A stretch of 64,000 bases of DNA. It comes from Nannochloropsis oceanica (Eukaryota > Sar > Eustigmatophyceae > Eustigmatales > Monodopsidaceae). Shown here piece after piece: positions 11,142 to 22,439 of this stretch. The notes under the pieces were generated by a model. The model was not told where the DNA came from. It saw nothing but the letters and a program-made list of their open reading frames with translations, and ran no database searches. Made by a program: the position numbers and the translations under genes. The stretch's first letter is position 1, and each line of letters begins with the position of its first letter. The stretch is from positions 310,001 to 374,000 of the forward strand of contig CP038133.1 of the NCBI GenBank assembly GCA_004519485.1, given 5' to 3'.

Positions 11142-11357
11142 CTTGGTTGGTGGAAGGGAGGGATGGAGGAAGTGGGAATGTTTTTCCAGCAGGATTCAAT
11201 TGTGTATTTTTATGTTTACTCACTTTTAATGAGAAGTCAGGCTTACACTCTCACAAACACGTTCTTTCGGCTTGCGCACAGGTGTCTTTTTGTCGGGTTG
11301 GGCGCCTTTTGTGTGGTGCAACCTGTCCACAAGCCCCTCATCTCCTTTCTGCTTCCC
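11142..11357. promoter_or_regulatory. Compact divergent promoter, FAD oxidoreductase / HisRS
   Basis: Only 216 bp separate the two start codons, so both promoters and 5' UTRs must share this space. No named element is recognised. Confidence 0.4.
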
Positions 11358-13090
11358 ATGACCAAACGCGTGCGTGGTGCCTCTAGCAGCAGTAGCCAGA
11401 GCGTCCTTGTCACCATCTTCTTGGCTGCGGCCTGCGCTATTTTCATGAAGGCCGCAACATGCCTAGCCTGGAGGTGTTATGGCGCGGCGGCGGGCAGAAG
11501 AGCCTCGGTGTCCGAAGTCCCCCTTTTGTCACGCCGTCTCCCCTCCTCCGCTAGCCTCGTCAGGGTCAGAAGCCTTGGGCACCAGACCCTTATGGCGTCA
11601 GATGCCGCAGATGGCGGACGCGCTAGTGCTGCTGTCAAACAGGACTCTAATAAGAGGTGCGTCTTGAGGATGGCAGGAGGGGAAACGAAAATGCGTGCGT
11701 CTTACTGACTCCTTTTAACCAAATCTCAACCCACCGCAGAGCCGACAAGAAAGGCACAAGCCAACCACAGAAGGCCAAGCTCGACCTCCAACCTCCCCGG
11801 GGCACGCGAGACTTCTATCCCGAAGAAATGCGCCTGCGCAATTGGCTCTTTGGACATTGGCGGCAAGTGGCAAGGGAGCATGGCTTTGAGGAATATGATG
11901 CCCCTGTGCTTGAATCAGAAGCTCTATATGTCCGCAAGGCCGGGGAGGAAGTGACAGAACAACTCTACAATTTTGAGGATAAGGGAGGGCGGCGTGTGGC
12001 TTTACGTCCGGAGATGACCCCGTCGTTGGCACGGATGGTGATGGCGAAGAGGAACGGGCTAGTCTTGCCTGTCAAGTGGTTTTCGTTTCCCCAGTGCTGG
12101 CGGTATGAACGCATGACCAGAGGTCGTCGTCGCGAGCATTACCAATGGAACATGGACGTGTGGGGCATATCAGGAGTGGAAGCTGAAGCAGAGCTTCTTG
12201 CTGCAATTGTCAGCTTCTTTGCGCGCGTAGGACTCACGGCAAATGATGTGGGAATTAAGGTGAATAGCCGAGGAGTGTTGACAGAGGTCCTTGCTGCTTT
12301 AGGTGTACCAGAGGAGAATTTTGCAGCTACCTGTGTGTTGGTCGATAAATTGGAGAAGATACCGTTAAGTGCGATTCAGGACGATTTGACGGCATTGGGC
12401 TTGGAGGAGTCAGTAGTGCTCCGGTTGCTAGAGGTGATCCAAAGTAAGGATGTGGAGGGCTTAGAAAAGGCGATTGGCAAGGATTCGGCGGCCTTGGGTC
12501 AGCTTAGACAATTATTTGAATATGCACGCGCGTATGGATTCGATGATTGGTTGGTGCTAGATGCGAGCGTGGTGAGGGGCTTGGCGTACTATACTGGGGT
12601 GGTGTTCGAGGCCTTTGATCGACAGGGGGAACTGAGGGCAATATGTGGGGGAGGAAGGTATGATAAATTGTTGGAAGCTTTCGGAGGGGAGGCGCTGCCA
12701 GCCGTAGGGTTTGGATTTGGTGACGCGGTGATCATAGAATTGCTTGAGAGTAAGAAGCTAGTGCCCGCGTTGCCGCTAAGGTTGGATGCGTCGGTGTTTG
12801 CGATGGAGACGGGGTTGCAGACGACGGCGATTGCGGCGGCCACGTCGTTAAGGAGTGCGGGGCTGATGGTTGACCTGCAGTTGGAGGCGCGCAAGACTAA
12901 GTGGGCATTTAAGCATGCCGATCGTCTAGGTGCGACATATGTGGTGTTGGTGGGGGCGGGAGAGGCGGCGGAGGGCAAGGTAAAGGTGAAGCACATGGCC
13001 ACTGGGCAGCAAGAAACGGTGCCTGTCGTGGACCTTGGTAATTGGATGTTGGCAGCTTCGGCGGCCTCAGCAGGTGTGATGCACCCATAA
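11358..13090 (+). CDS. HARS: Histidyl-tRNA synthetase, organellar type
   Basis: Charges tRNA-His with histidine. The two-exon model is 11358-11656 and 11740-13090. The 83-bp intron has a GTGCGT donor and an ACCGCAG acceptor, and joins AG|A in phase to give 549 residues. Class II motifs are clear: motif 1 around PPRGTRDFYPEE, motif 2 in CWRYERMTRGRRREHYQWN, the histidine-A signature in VVRGLAYYTG, motif 3 in AVGFGFGDA, and a C-terminal HGTP-like anticodon domain. The core closely resembles the plant chloroplast/mitochondrial enzyme rather than the cytosolic one. The N-terminus has a hydrophobic stretch (SVLVTIFLAAACAIF) followed by an Arg/Ser-rich segment, like a bipartite leader for a secondary plastid. 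A second methionine (MASDAADGG) at 11592, just before the core, could give a non-plastid form. Confidence 0.92.
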
Positions 13091-14261
13091 TGACAAGAAT
13101 CTCTATAATTTATGAATGCAACAAGGAAAAAGAGACGTTCATGCTGTCTTTCACTTCCCTTGTTTCTTTGCTTCTCTTTAGTTGCCGACCTCATCCGACT
13201 GCACATTGCGGGTGCCCGTTGCATTTGTTCAGTCGACTGACAAGGACAAGACATGGATTGGTGTTCTCTATATCCTAAGCTTTCACGTCTTGGTCGTCGC
13301 GTTCAGGTTCACCTTATCACCTTACGCAAATGAAGCCAGAGATTAATGTGGCTCAGTCTATGCTGTGACGGGTCGTGGGGGGGCACCACCGGGCAAGAAG
13401 GCTGAAAGCACGGAATTCGTTGCCAACAAAGCTATCCTGGGAGGAACGATAATACGCCCCTGTAATGAAACCATGAATTGGGCAAAGATCCGATCTCACG
13501 ATCTCCCCCATCGCTCGGGGCATCACATACGCCCACATGATGAACCGACTGGCTGGATGCCTACGAGCGCGCAACGGTGTCAAATCAAGGAGTTCAGACC
13601 TTACGCACTGGGTATTTCAAATATCCTTGCCACGCATACCCACACGGGCGTTTGTATGAACTGATATAAAAGCCAAGGAGAAAGGAGACTTTTGTTGCTT
13701 TTTTTAAACGTGGCTCCTATTTCATATGACCGTTGACCGTTGACCGTTGGAAAAGTGAAAACTAACAGGCCATCCTCGAAGCAGGGTATATTTTTCTCCA
13801 TGCTCTGAATGAGTGCCGGTTCAGCGGAGTTCGCTTGATTTTGGGCTATACAGCAGATAATGGAACGGCGGCTTTACCAGGCCCTTGCCCTTTCCATTTG
13901 CCGGTGTCTTCGCCATTCAAAAACGCCTGGCCCTCATCCTCAAACGTTTCTCCCCTCGCTTTTCTCATGCTAGTTTAGATCGCAATCTACTATTGGATCG
14001 CCCTCTCCACAAGATTCTCCAGCAATACTTGTGTCTTCAGGGCCTCAAATGGCATCTAGCTTCCGGTTTGCTCGTCCAGTGACCTTCGATGTCTTGAAGA
14101 GGCGCATATTTGACTTCTGACAACCATTCTCTCATCGGATTATGACGAGGAGTCGACATCCCTCCGCTCCAATTCCTCCGACTCTCTCTTTTTTGCGCAC
14201 TCACCTCTCTCCAATATATTCACAGACCGCAACTGCTGGACACCGGGTGGTTGTAATTACG
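13091..14261. other. Intergenic region, no gene seen
   Basis: Upstream of the subtilase. It contains a short tandem heptad (GACCGTT repeated about three times) near 13727-13748. The subtilase frame is open back to an ATG at 14142, but 14210-14222 looks like an intron acceptor (ATATATTCACAG), so that stretch may be UTR or intron. Confidence 0.4.
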
Positions 14262-17200
14262 ATGACGGCTGGCGCCGTGTTCCCCTCCCTCGCCCGCCGT
14301 CATGGCTCAGTTATGAGTCGTCGCCGATTCCTATCCGTCCTTGTTTTGCTGGGCCTCCTGTTTGGACAGACGGCGCATGCACAAGAGGCCGAAAGCGCCT
14401 TAGATGACGTAGACATCACTGTCTTTACCACCGCCGTGGATGATGACGACCAAAGCAGCCCTCCACCAGCAAATCCAGGGCCTGCAGTCAACTATAATGT
14501 CACCCTTGCCCCGCCCGATGCCACCTTCCTCGCAGAATTGTTCAGTGCAGATGTCTTAACCGAGTTACCTGATAATTCGGACGTAAAAATGGTCACTGAT
14601 TTCCAGTGGAAGCGCTTCCTCAACCGAAGCGATTCAATCCCATTCTTTCTCTGCGCCACCAATGGCCACAGGGGCTACCAGGAGATGATGACGGCGTTCA
14701 ATCATACAAATGCCCTCCCGCTCTTTGCAAACGCCAGCGTCTCTTGCCAACTCATTCACGCGTCAGCCGGCACTGTCCTGAACGTAACAACTAGGCTGCC
14801 CCAGATTGTGAATGGAGGACCTATTCCCTCCGTCGTTAAAATTTCCAGTGACCTCCGCAAAAGTGTCGACACGGGCATCTTTTTCAATGCCACCTCCCCG
14901 CGCCTGCGTCTCGTCATGAGCCCGGGTATGGAACAAGATGAGAAGGCCCTCAGGACTGTACTTTACCGCATTGTCCGCCGCTTGCGTACGGGCGAGTTTC
15001 TGAACGTGGTTGAAGAGGACTTTGAGTGGGCGGCTGTCGGCACCGCGGCAGACCCCTCCACCGCTGCCCGCAGGCAAGTACTTCGGCGTCGGGTACGCCA
15101 GCGCCAGCGTGAACGCCTGCTTATGATGCAGACGGATGATAATGAAGTAGATGACAAAAGCCTGAATCGCTTTACGGAGGACCAGCCCAGGCGTGTGAAT
15201 GGGGCGCAGACATGGGCAGACTATGTGGACCCGGTGCTGGATGGCAAGTTTCAATGCAGCTTTGAGCAAGTGGCAGCTTCGATCCAGTACCCATACCTTC
15301 GACTGAGCGGCTTTGACAAAATTGTCAACGCGGCATCTGAAAATTGGACACTTCAATACAGCAATAGCACCCACCAGGGCAAGTCTGCCTGTCTCATGTC
15401 TTTGTTGGCCTTTGTCAGCAGTGATCCCGCCGTGCTTTTCATCGAAGAATTCAAAAACATCGAAATGTACAACGCTGCAGCCGCCTACATTTCTCAGGGT
15501 GGGAGCGATGGCATCTATGATGAGGACAAAAGCACCTTTCCCTACTACAGCGTGGGCCTTGACGGGAAAGGGCAGGTATTGCAAGTCGTCGACACGGGCC
15601 TGGACCAAAACAGCTGTTTTTTCAGTGATTCTTCAGGGCCTGTGGCCATCACAACCATTTCGGCGGCAGCATTTGATACCAAAAAGCGGAAGGTCATTCA
15701 GTACGTGCAGTGGGCCGACGACACGGATGTGATCGATGGCCACGGGACGCATGTGGCGGGCTCAGCTGTAGGCGAGTCTGTTGACCCAAATTTTGATTAC
15801 GATACCTATAAAGGGGCAGCTCCCGGGGCCAAGGTTGCCTTCTTCGACGTGGGTTTTGATACAGGTAGTCTGAGCGTGCCCGCAAATTTTGCGACGCGCC
15901 TTTTTCCACCGGGTTACAAGGCAGGGGCGCGGATTTTTAGCAACTCTTGGGGCACGCCCGCGGCCAAGTCCTACACCACTTCAGACACAGAAATAGACAA
16001 GTTCATGCACGACAATGACGACGCTCTCATCTTTGTATCTGGAGGCAACAGTGGCCAAGCTGGCTTAGGCAGCGTGTCTAGCCCGGCTTTGTCCAAGAAT
16101 GTGATGTCAGTCGGGGCCTCACTAAACGAGCGAGACGCTTCCTTCAACCGTGACCATGTGGCTTACTTTTCATCTTTGGGCCCCACCCTCGACGGTCGCA
16201 TCAAGCCCGACGTTCTTGCTCCGGGCCGGCGAGTGGTGTCGGCCGCTGCGGGGTCCAACTGTGGCGTCATTAGGAGGCAAGGCACCTCTATGTCCACACC
16301 CATCGCGGCGGGATCCGCGACCCTTGTCCGCCAGTACTTCATGGAGGGATATTACCCACGCGGGATCAGGACGGCAACAGATGCCTTCGTGCCTACAGGG
16401 GCCTTGGTGAAAGCCATGCTGATAAATTCGGCTGTGCCAATGAAGGCTGTTCGATTTGCCAACAATTCGTTGATGCAGCTCGGCTTACCGCCTGATGTCT
16501 ACCAGGGTCACGGCCGCATCAAACTCAACGAGGTGCTGCGGGTCCAGAGCTTGGGTAGCCGAACCACGTCCAATCTTTTTGTCGTCAACAACGCTACCAT
16601 TAAGGAGGCCGAAAAACACGTGTATAAGCTCAGTGTCCCCTCTGATAGTTCTTCACCCATCAAGGTGACTTTGGTGTGGATTGAGCCGCCTACGACGGCC
16701 AGCTCGGCATCCATCGTCCTGCATGATTTGGACCTGATGGTTTACAGCCAGCTCAACAAGAAGGCATTCTACCCTAATGGCCTAAGTAAGAAGGATACCG
16801 TCAATACGGTAGAGAAGGTGGTGATCTACACGCCGACGGCTGGGGACACCTTGACCGTAACGGTGACCGGTACGTCCATCGCCACCAGGCCGTGGCAGAA
16901 GTACGCCTTGGTGGCCTCTGGAGACTTTGTGACCGGTGCGTGGTATTGCCAATTCCCTCAGGCGGGACGTGCCGGCGAGGAATTTACGACGGAGAACTGC
17001 GCGAAAACCTGTGATAACTCGGGCAACTTCAAGCACCCGGTTTGTTGTAATGCCGCGGCGGGCGACGTGTGTGACCTGGAGGAGCTGAGTAAGGCATTGG
17101 CGAGTAGCTTTCAGTGCGACGCGGCGACACAACCCGTTGAATGCTTGCCTTCACCCGGCAGGGAATCTACTCCTGCGCCTACTCCCTCTTTAGGCACCTG

Positions 17201-18476
17201 GTACTGTCAATTTCCCCGACTTGGCCGCAGTAACGACGCAAGCACCATCTCCAATTGCAACGTAAAGTGTGATGATAGCGGGGTCCGATTGAACCCCGTC
17301 TGCTGTGACCCTGCCACAGCAGGAAACGTGTGCAATGAGGAGGAACAGGCTGCAGCCGTGGCCAGTGGATTGAAATGCGACCCTGCGATACGCCCGGTCG
17401 ATTGCTCGAGGGGCGCTAACACTCCAGCCCCCACTTCAGTGTCTGCAAAGGGCACATGGTACTGTCAATTCCCCCGACTTGGCCGCAGAAACGACGCAAG
17501 CACCATCTCCAATTGCAACGTAAAGTGTGATGATAGCGGGGTCCGATTGAACCCCGTCTGCTGTGACCCTGCCACAGCAGGAAACGTGTGCAATGAGGAG
17601 GAACAGGCTGCAGCCGTGGCCAGTGGATTGAAATGCGACCCTGCGATACGCCCGGTCGATTGCTCGAGGGGCGCTAACACTCCAGCCCCCACTTCAGTGT
17701 CTGCAAAGGGCACATGGTACTGTCAATTCCCCCGACTTGGCCGCAGAAACGACGCAAGCACCATCTCCAATTGCAACGTAAAGTGTGATGATAGCGGGGT
17801 CCGATTGAACCCCGTCTGCTGTGACCCTGCCACAGCAGGAAACGTGTGCAATGAGGAGGAACAGGCTGCAGCCGTGGCCAGTGGATTGAAATGCGACCCT
17901 GCGATACGCCCGGTCGATTGCTCGAGGGGCGCTAACACTCCAGCCCCCACTTCAGTGTCTGCAAAGGGCGCATGGTACTGTCAATTCCCCCGACTTGGCC
18001 GCAGAAACGACGCAAGCACCATCTCCAATTGCAACGTAAAGTGTGATGATAGCGGGGTCCGATTGAACCCCGTCTGCTGTGACCCTGCCACAGCAGGAAA
18101 CGTGTGCAATGAGGAGGAACAGGCTGCAGCCGTGGCCAGTGGATTGAAATGCGACCCTGCGATACGCCCGGTCGATTGCTCGAGGGGCGCTAACACTCCA
18201 GCCCCCACTTCAGTGCCTCCGAGGGTGCCCACCAAAAAGCCAGTGGCACCGATCGCGGGTGCGTGGTACTGCCAATATCCTAGGGAAACCCGCTCAAATG
18301 AGGCCTACACCCTGGCCAACTGTCGGGCGAAGTGTGACACTAGTGGTCTCCTTAAGAATCCTATTTGTTGCTTGGAGGCAGAAGCCGGAGGTGTCTGCAA
18401 TGGTATCGAGTATAATTCAGCGCAGCTCGCTGGAGTGCAATGCGACCCTTCGACCATGCCTGTCTGCGAAGCGTGA
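14262..18476 (+). CDS. Secreted subtilisin-like serine protease with six Cys-rich C-terminal modules
   Basis: An S8 family endopeptidase for the secretory pathway or cell surface. A hydrophobic signal peptide follows MSRRRFLSVLVLLGLLFGQTA; starts at 14142, 14262 or 14313 are possible. A propeptide-like region with several N-glycosylation sequons precedes the catalytic domain. The triad is visible: Asp in VVDTGLDQ (about residue 443), His in GHGTHVAGS (about 493) and Ser in GTSMSTPIA (about 674). The oxyanion Asn lies in SGGNSGQ. A beta-sandwich domain follows (VTLVWIEPP ... LHDLDLMVY), as in Dictyostelium Tag-type and other large subtilases. The tail has six roughly 86-residue modules opening with WYCQ(F/Y)P, each with eight cysteines and joined by PAPT-rich linkers. 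Modules 2-5 are nearly identical. The modules probably bind wall polymer or protein partners, which is inferred. Confidence 0.88.
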   Translation: MTAGAVFPSLARRHGSVMSRRRFLSVLVLLGLLFGQTAHAQEAESALDDVDITVFTTAVDDDDQSSPPPANPGPAVNYNVTLAPPDATFLAELFSADVLTELPDNSDVKMVTDFQWKRFLNRSDSIPFFLCATNGHRGYQEMMTAFNHTNALPLFANASVSCQLIHASAGTVLNVTTRLPQIVNGGPIPSVVKISSDLRKSVDTGIFFNATSPRLRLVMSPGMEQDEKALRTVLYRIVRRLRTGEFLNVVEEDFEWAAVGTAADPSTAARRQVLRRRVRQRQRERLLMMQTDDNEVDDKSLNRFTEDQPRRVNGAQTWADYVDPVLDGKFQCSFEQVAASIQYPYLRLSGFDKIVNAASENWTLQYSNSTHQGKSACLMSLLAFVSSDPAVLFIEEFKNIEMYNAAAAYISQGGSDGIYDEDKSTFPYYSVGLDGKGQVLQVVDTGLDQNSCFFSDSSGPVAITTISAAAFDTKKRKVIQYVQWADDTDVIDGHGTHVAGSAVGESVDPNFDYDTYKGAAPGAKVAFFDVGFDTGSLSVPANFATRLFPPGYKAGARIFSNSWGTPAAKSYTTSDTEIDKFMHDNDDALIFVSGGNSGQAGLGSVSSPALSKNVMSVGASLNERDASFNRDHVAYFSSLGPTLDGRIKPDVLAPGRRVVSAAAGSNCGVIRRQGTSMSTPIAAGSATLVRQYFMEGYYPRGIRTATDAFVPTGALVKAMLINSAVPMKAVRFANNSLMQLGLPPDVYQGHGRIKLNEVLRVQSLGSRTTSNLFVVNNATIKEAEKHVYKLSVPSDSSSPIKVTLVWIEPPTTASSASIVLHDLDLMVYSQLNKKAFYPNGLSKKDTVNTVEKVVIYTPTAGDTLTVTVTGTSIATRPWQKYALVASGDFVTGAWYCQFPQAGRAGEEFTTENCAKTCDNSGNFKHPVCCNAAAGDVCDLEELSKALASSFQCDAATQPVECLPSPGRESTPAPTPSLGTWYCQFPRLGRSNDASTISNCNVKCDDSGVRLNPVCCDPATAGNVCNEEEQAAAVASGLKCDPAIRPVDCSRGANTPAPTSVSAKGTWYCQFPRLGRRNDASTISNCNVKCDDSGVRLNPVCCDPATAGNVCNEEEQAAAVASGLKCDPAIRPVDCSRGANTPAPTSVSAKGTWYCQFPRLGRRNDASTISNCNVKCDDSGVRLNPVCCDPATAGNVCNEEEQAAAVASGLKCDPAIRPVDCSRGANTPAPTSVSAKGAWYCQFPRLGRRNDASTISNCNVKCDDSGVRLNPVCCDPATAGNVCNEEEQAAAVASGLKCDPAIRPVDCSRGANTPAPTSVPPRVPTKKPVAPIAGAWYCQYPRETRSNEAYTLANCRAKCDTSGLLKNPICCLEAEAGGVCNGIEYNSAQLAGVQCDPSTMPVCEA
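17193..18224 (+). repeat. Four near-identical 258-bp tandem coding repeats
   Basis: Units begin at 17193, 17451, 17709 and 17967, a strict 258-bp (86-codon) period. Only a handful of differences are seen, mostly at unit ends. The identity includes third codon positions, which points to recent duplication or gene conversion. Flanking modules 1 and 6 are clearly diverged. Confidence 0.95.
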
Positions 18477-19164
18477 TTGAATGATTAATTTAAATGGGGA
18501 ACAGAGGCGATATGTAGTAGAGCATGATATTGAGATGCTCGTGGATAAGTGGAATAGAAGGAGGAGCTTAAAGTAAGGAGAAAAATATTTTCATCTTGTA
18601 CCGTAAGAAATCAGGATCACATTTTTTTCAAAGTTGTATGTCGAGAGACAAATGAGAATAACAGACGGCAGTAAGGCTTGGAGTGTATGTTGAGAAAAGA
18701 GATCAGCAGCCGTCTGTGTGTGATTATATCAGGCATGATTTGGAACTTCAAAACGATTAAGGGAACCAAACAGCGACATGGGTTGGGATTTTATGCTAAA
18801 TACTAGGGAGGAGAGAGAATACTTTTTGAGAGACAAAGTCGAAGAAGAGTAGGATCGAAGGGAAAATAAAATAAAGAGATGGGGAAGGATTCAGTACCCC
18901 TGGGTAATCGTTGGCAAGTCTCCCCAAGCGCTTCGAATAAAGCTTTACATGAAACGAGAGTGGTGAAAGAAAGGAACGACGGGCATGAACCAATTTTCTT
19001 CGATCCATCAAGCTTGCTTATCGAAGACGTTCACTCGATCGAGCGCTTCAATCGCCGCTTTAATTAAAAAAGGCACCGAATGTGATTTACTTTGTCTACA
19101 ATTGGAGGGCAAGGCATTCACTGCTGAACTATTGGCAGCATTCTGAATCCTTCATCTACGCTCT
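18477..19164. other. Intergenic region between converging genes
   Basis: AT-rich 3' flanks of the subtilase and the TMEM53-like gene. No gene or structured element is seen. Confidence 0.45.
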
Positions 19165-20807
19165 TCAAGGGATTAGGCCTTGTCTCTGCAGAAAATCTTT
19201 TATTTTTTTTTGGTACTCTATCGGATAACGCGCGTAATGACAAACATGAAGTGAAGGATCTGTGATCTTCCATGTCTCGAGCATGACATCAGCGGGCAAA
19301 CCTTGAGAGGTAAGGTAGGCCTTCCGCTTGGCCACCACTCTTTCAACCAAAGCAGGGTCAGTAATGGTGTCGTCTTCCGAAAAGATATAGAGGCTGGGAA
19401 CGAGGGTATGATCATTTTCAATGTGCTCGATATATTTCTGCTCATAACGCCATGATTGTGCGATCCCGTAAATCTCAAGCCCGAAGCGAATAGTCGCGTA
19501 CATGAGCAAGCGGATAATCGGCGACTGAAAAGGAGTACGCAACCATTCGAGGTGACAGAAGTGAGTTGAAACAAATTTCGTCACTGCCTCCGAAGGCTTC
19601 ACTCTTCATCCCCGTCTAATCGTTCAACCCCCTCCTTTCTCTCTATTTATTCAACCCCTTCCCCCCTCCCGCATTCCAAACCAAGTTACACACCTGCACA
19701 CGTGCGCTTACGGCCCTGGCCCCAGCCTCGGCATCCGCGGCGACAGGGCAGCTATCAAAAATTGTGCCTGCAAGCTGAGGGAACTGGTAGTCGTCCGTGG
19801 GTGGTTCAGGATCACAGCAGAACCGCCTTGCATCTCCCTGGCGATAATGCCCGTTCTGCAGTAACAGCATTCTACGATGTACAAAACAGCCACCATTTGA
19901 AAAATAATGCACGACCACTTTGGCATCGGGGAAAAAGAGAGGGATCAATGTCATTATCTCCTCGGCAGCTCGGACGGCTCCCCATTGCTTCCGACGCAGC
20001 AGCCTGCTCGCGGGGACCGTGTGCCGCAACACCACCTCGCAGTTCATACTCTCATGATACATCTCCGCATATTTTTTCAAATGCCTGTCTTGGCAGCCCA
20101 ACCACCCCAGCAAGACCACCACAAGCTTGACCTTGTCACGGCTCTCTATGGCGCGTGGTGTCTCCCCTTCTGCAGGGACAGGTACGATTCTTAAGGCCGC
20201 ACGCTTCGTGACACGGAAGCGGCCCACGTTAGGACCGTCATTGAACGGCACGGCCGCGTCCGGAAAACGTGTCGCGGGGATCGTGAGGCAAGAATTGTTA
20301 GCATCCAAGTCGGCGAGCTTTTCCATCTTCTCAATGTCGTCTGGGGGGAGACAGAACGGAATTGTGAAGATGGCGGGTGGATCGATAAAAATGCACGGGG
20401 AGATTTGGGCAAGGAAGGATGCCGTTGATTTCGTCTACGAGCTCGGGCGATAAGGATTGATAGTAAGTCGGCGCAGTGCGAGATCCGGGAGGATGGAATG
20501 ACGCAAGCCCTGACATGATTGAGACGTGTATTGCATTGAAAGGGAGCTTGACTTTGAGCTGGCACTCACCTATCCCATCCACGAACATTGGAACCCCTGA
20601 GTGGGAAATAAAAGATCGACTGTGCATCAATTGGTCCACAGAGCTCGGCGCGCTGCTGTCAGCTGCTGTCGCTGCTACCTTGGAATAAGTGCTGGTACCG
20701 GCTGATGACAGCATTGTGGAGACAAGAAGTTTGGGAGGGATAAGCCTGCGGCTGTCGTCATCATGGATTTTGCCGGAATCGACCGATATTGCGTCGTGTT
20801 CTTGCAT
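19165..20807 (-). CDS. TMEM53/DUF829 family alpha/beta-hydrolase-like protein
   Basis: The three-exon model is 20807-20570, 20340-19694 and 19596-19165, giving 438 residues. Intron 1 (GTGAGT...CCCCCAG) joins G|AC in phase; intron 2 (GTGTGT...GTGAAG) joins in phase 0. The core reads VVVLLGWLGCQDRHLKKYAE, then a nucleophile-elbow-like HYFSNGGCF. Later come GTIFDSCP, SLYIFSEDDTITDP and SLHVCHYARYP, which would carry the acid and histidine. This order fits the DUF829/TMEM53 family, whose animal member sits in the nuclear envelope. The substrate is unknown. The N-terminal 80 residues are family-specific, with an MQEHDAIS start after a CAG that could itself be an acceptor. Intron 2's acceptor lacks a strong pyrimidine tract, so that border is the least certain. 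Confidence 0.75.
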
Positions 20808-22299
20808 CTGCTGGTGGGCGGCGTACCGGTTCGTGATTATACAATACGTGTGAGTTGGAGGATGAACGTACTTTACTTGCCGGAACAACATCAGGGGCTA
20901 AATTCCAGGCTTGCAGGTGATAGAAGGGATTGTCAAGACTCGTTTGTGTGCGCTGTGTGACACGTGTAATTGTCCTTTTGGTGATGTCGGTCAATGACTA
21001 AATGGTAGCCCGTAACGAGCTACCCCGGCAGCCCGTAACGGGCTACCCCGGGTAGCCGTTTACGGGCTCTTTGTATCAAGGTCTTTTCGTGTTTCGTGGT
21101 ACGTGCCGAGGCAGGCACACTGTGCCGTGCAGTATCAACCCCTGTGAAAAAGTTGCTCAGGATTCACACACTGAACCATCCCAGGGCTTATGCGTCCCTT
21201 GTACATGTATGCCCGTCCTCAACCATTTTATTTTATTTTTTAAATAAAAGAACTTTGCGTACGGAAATATTCACGGTCTTCACCTTTGTGCTTTTCCCAC
21301 GCACAACCCCGCCACTTGCCCTGTAGCACGAAAGATGAAGAAAATCATGTCTACATATTCAATTAGGTGACTTGGTATGTCTTTTTCCTCTGTGTTGTGC
21401 ATTTGGCGTTCCCGAGTAATTTCTTCCCAGGTGGTCGTCGCCTCGCCGGTCCACACACAGGTCCCTCCCTCCTCATCGCCAAGTTTTCTGCCCATATGGA
21501 CGTTTGCACTACATAGAAGCCCTCTGCATTCATGCACGCAATCAAACACATATAATACCATTGTAAGCAAAGAGACGTGAAGAGATGACATAGGCTGTCA
21601 GTCGCACCAGCGCCAGGTACAGCCACAGAGCAGTCCTCCCACGACGCCGTTGATGATGATGATGATGGGCCCTTCGTCAGCAAAATGAAGGTAGCGCCAC
21701 TTTTCACCATCGTCCTCCTTCATCACAAGTCCAATGCATCAACACTTTAAGTACCAAAGATGTAAAGGTAATAACACTACCATTTGACCACATCCCAAAA
21801 TAGAAAGAAAAACATAAAATTAACAACTGTCCACGTTTGCTTTCCTTGTTTTGGCGTTTTTCCTCTCCCTTTTCGAGGAGAGGAAATCTCCCTGATTTGA
21901 CTGATGTCTTCACCTGCGCACAATACATGATGAAGAATATTTTTTACAACCGTCCTCATCATGTTTTGTATCCCTCTACACATTTTCTGTGGTTTCGAGA
22001 CTCGAGCCTTTGCAGAGCGGCGTTTCACCTTTCCGGTTTACGTTCCTCTGCCCTCCCTACCTCCCTACCCTCACCCAATACCAACGCACGTGCTCACAAC
22101 ATACAGGGGTGCATGAGCAGGGCTCGGGAGAAGGATGACGGTCCAGACAATTTCCAAGCCTCAACCTTACGACGTCGCCTTCACCACGACCACAGCGACG
22201 GCCACAGCGACAGCCAAGAGCAGGGACCCCTCCAGCACGGCCGGGGCCACCGCGCCCGCCGGGCCACCTTCGCTCTTGGCAGCCAGTTCAACAACAACA
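20808..22299. other. Intergenic region upstream of TMEM53-like gene
   Basis: Holds the palindromic cluster at 21005-21075 and otherwise unremarkable sequence. A Pro/His/Arg-rich open frame starting at 21837 has composition typical of chance frames on this strand and overlaps the decayed helicase. Confidence 0.4.
21005..21075. repeat. Nested palindromes built on AGCCCGTAACGGGCT
   Basis: Three copies of a GTAGCCCGTAACG-like unit lie head to tail and inverted. The segment 21030-21068 is almost a perfect 39-40 bp palindrome centred on CCCCGGG, and 21005-21023 is a smaller hairpin (GTAGC...GCTAC). It could form a cruciform or RNA hairpin. It lies upstream of the TMEM53-like gene's start. Confidence 0.8.
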
Positions 22300-22439
22300 C
22301 ACCGCTAGATGAAGACCAACCTCGCCGTCGCCCTGGTCGTCCTCGTGTGCCCACCGATGTTGCCCCCCGCCCCCGCGGACGACCTACATCTCAGCAGCAC
22401 CGACAGCCTTGCTTCCCATCGCCGAGCCAAACAGCACCG

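Noticed and set aside
17193-18224. CRISPR-like array
   Set aside because: The units are contiguous protein-coding modules with no spacers, in a eukaryotic gene.
17207-18235. Repeated identical minus-strand frames of 75-84 codons
   Set aside because: They are antisense shadows of the protease repeats.
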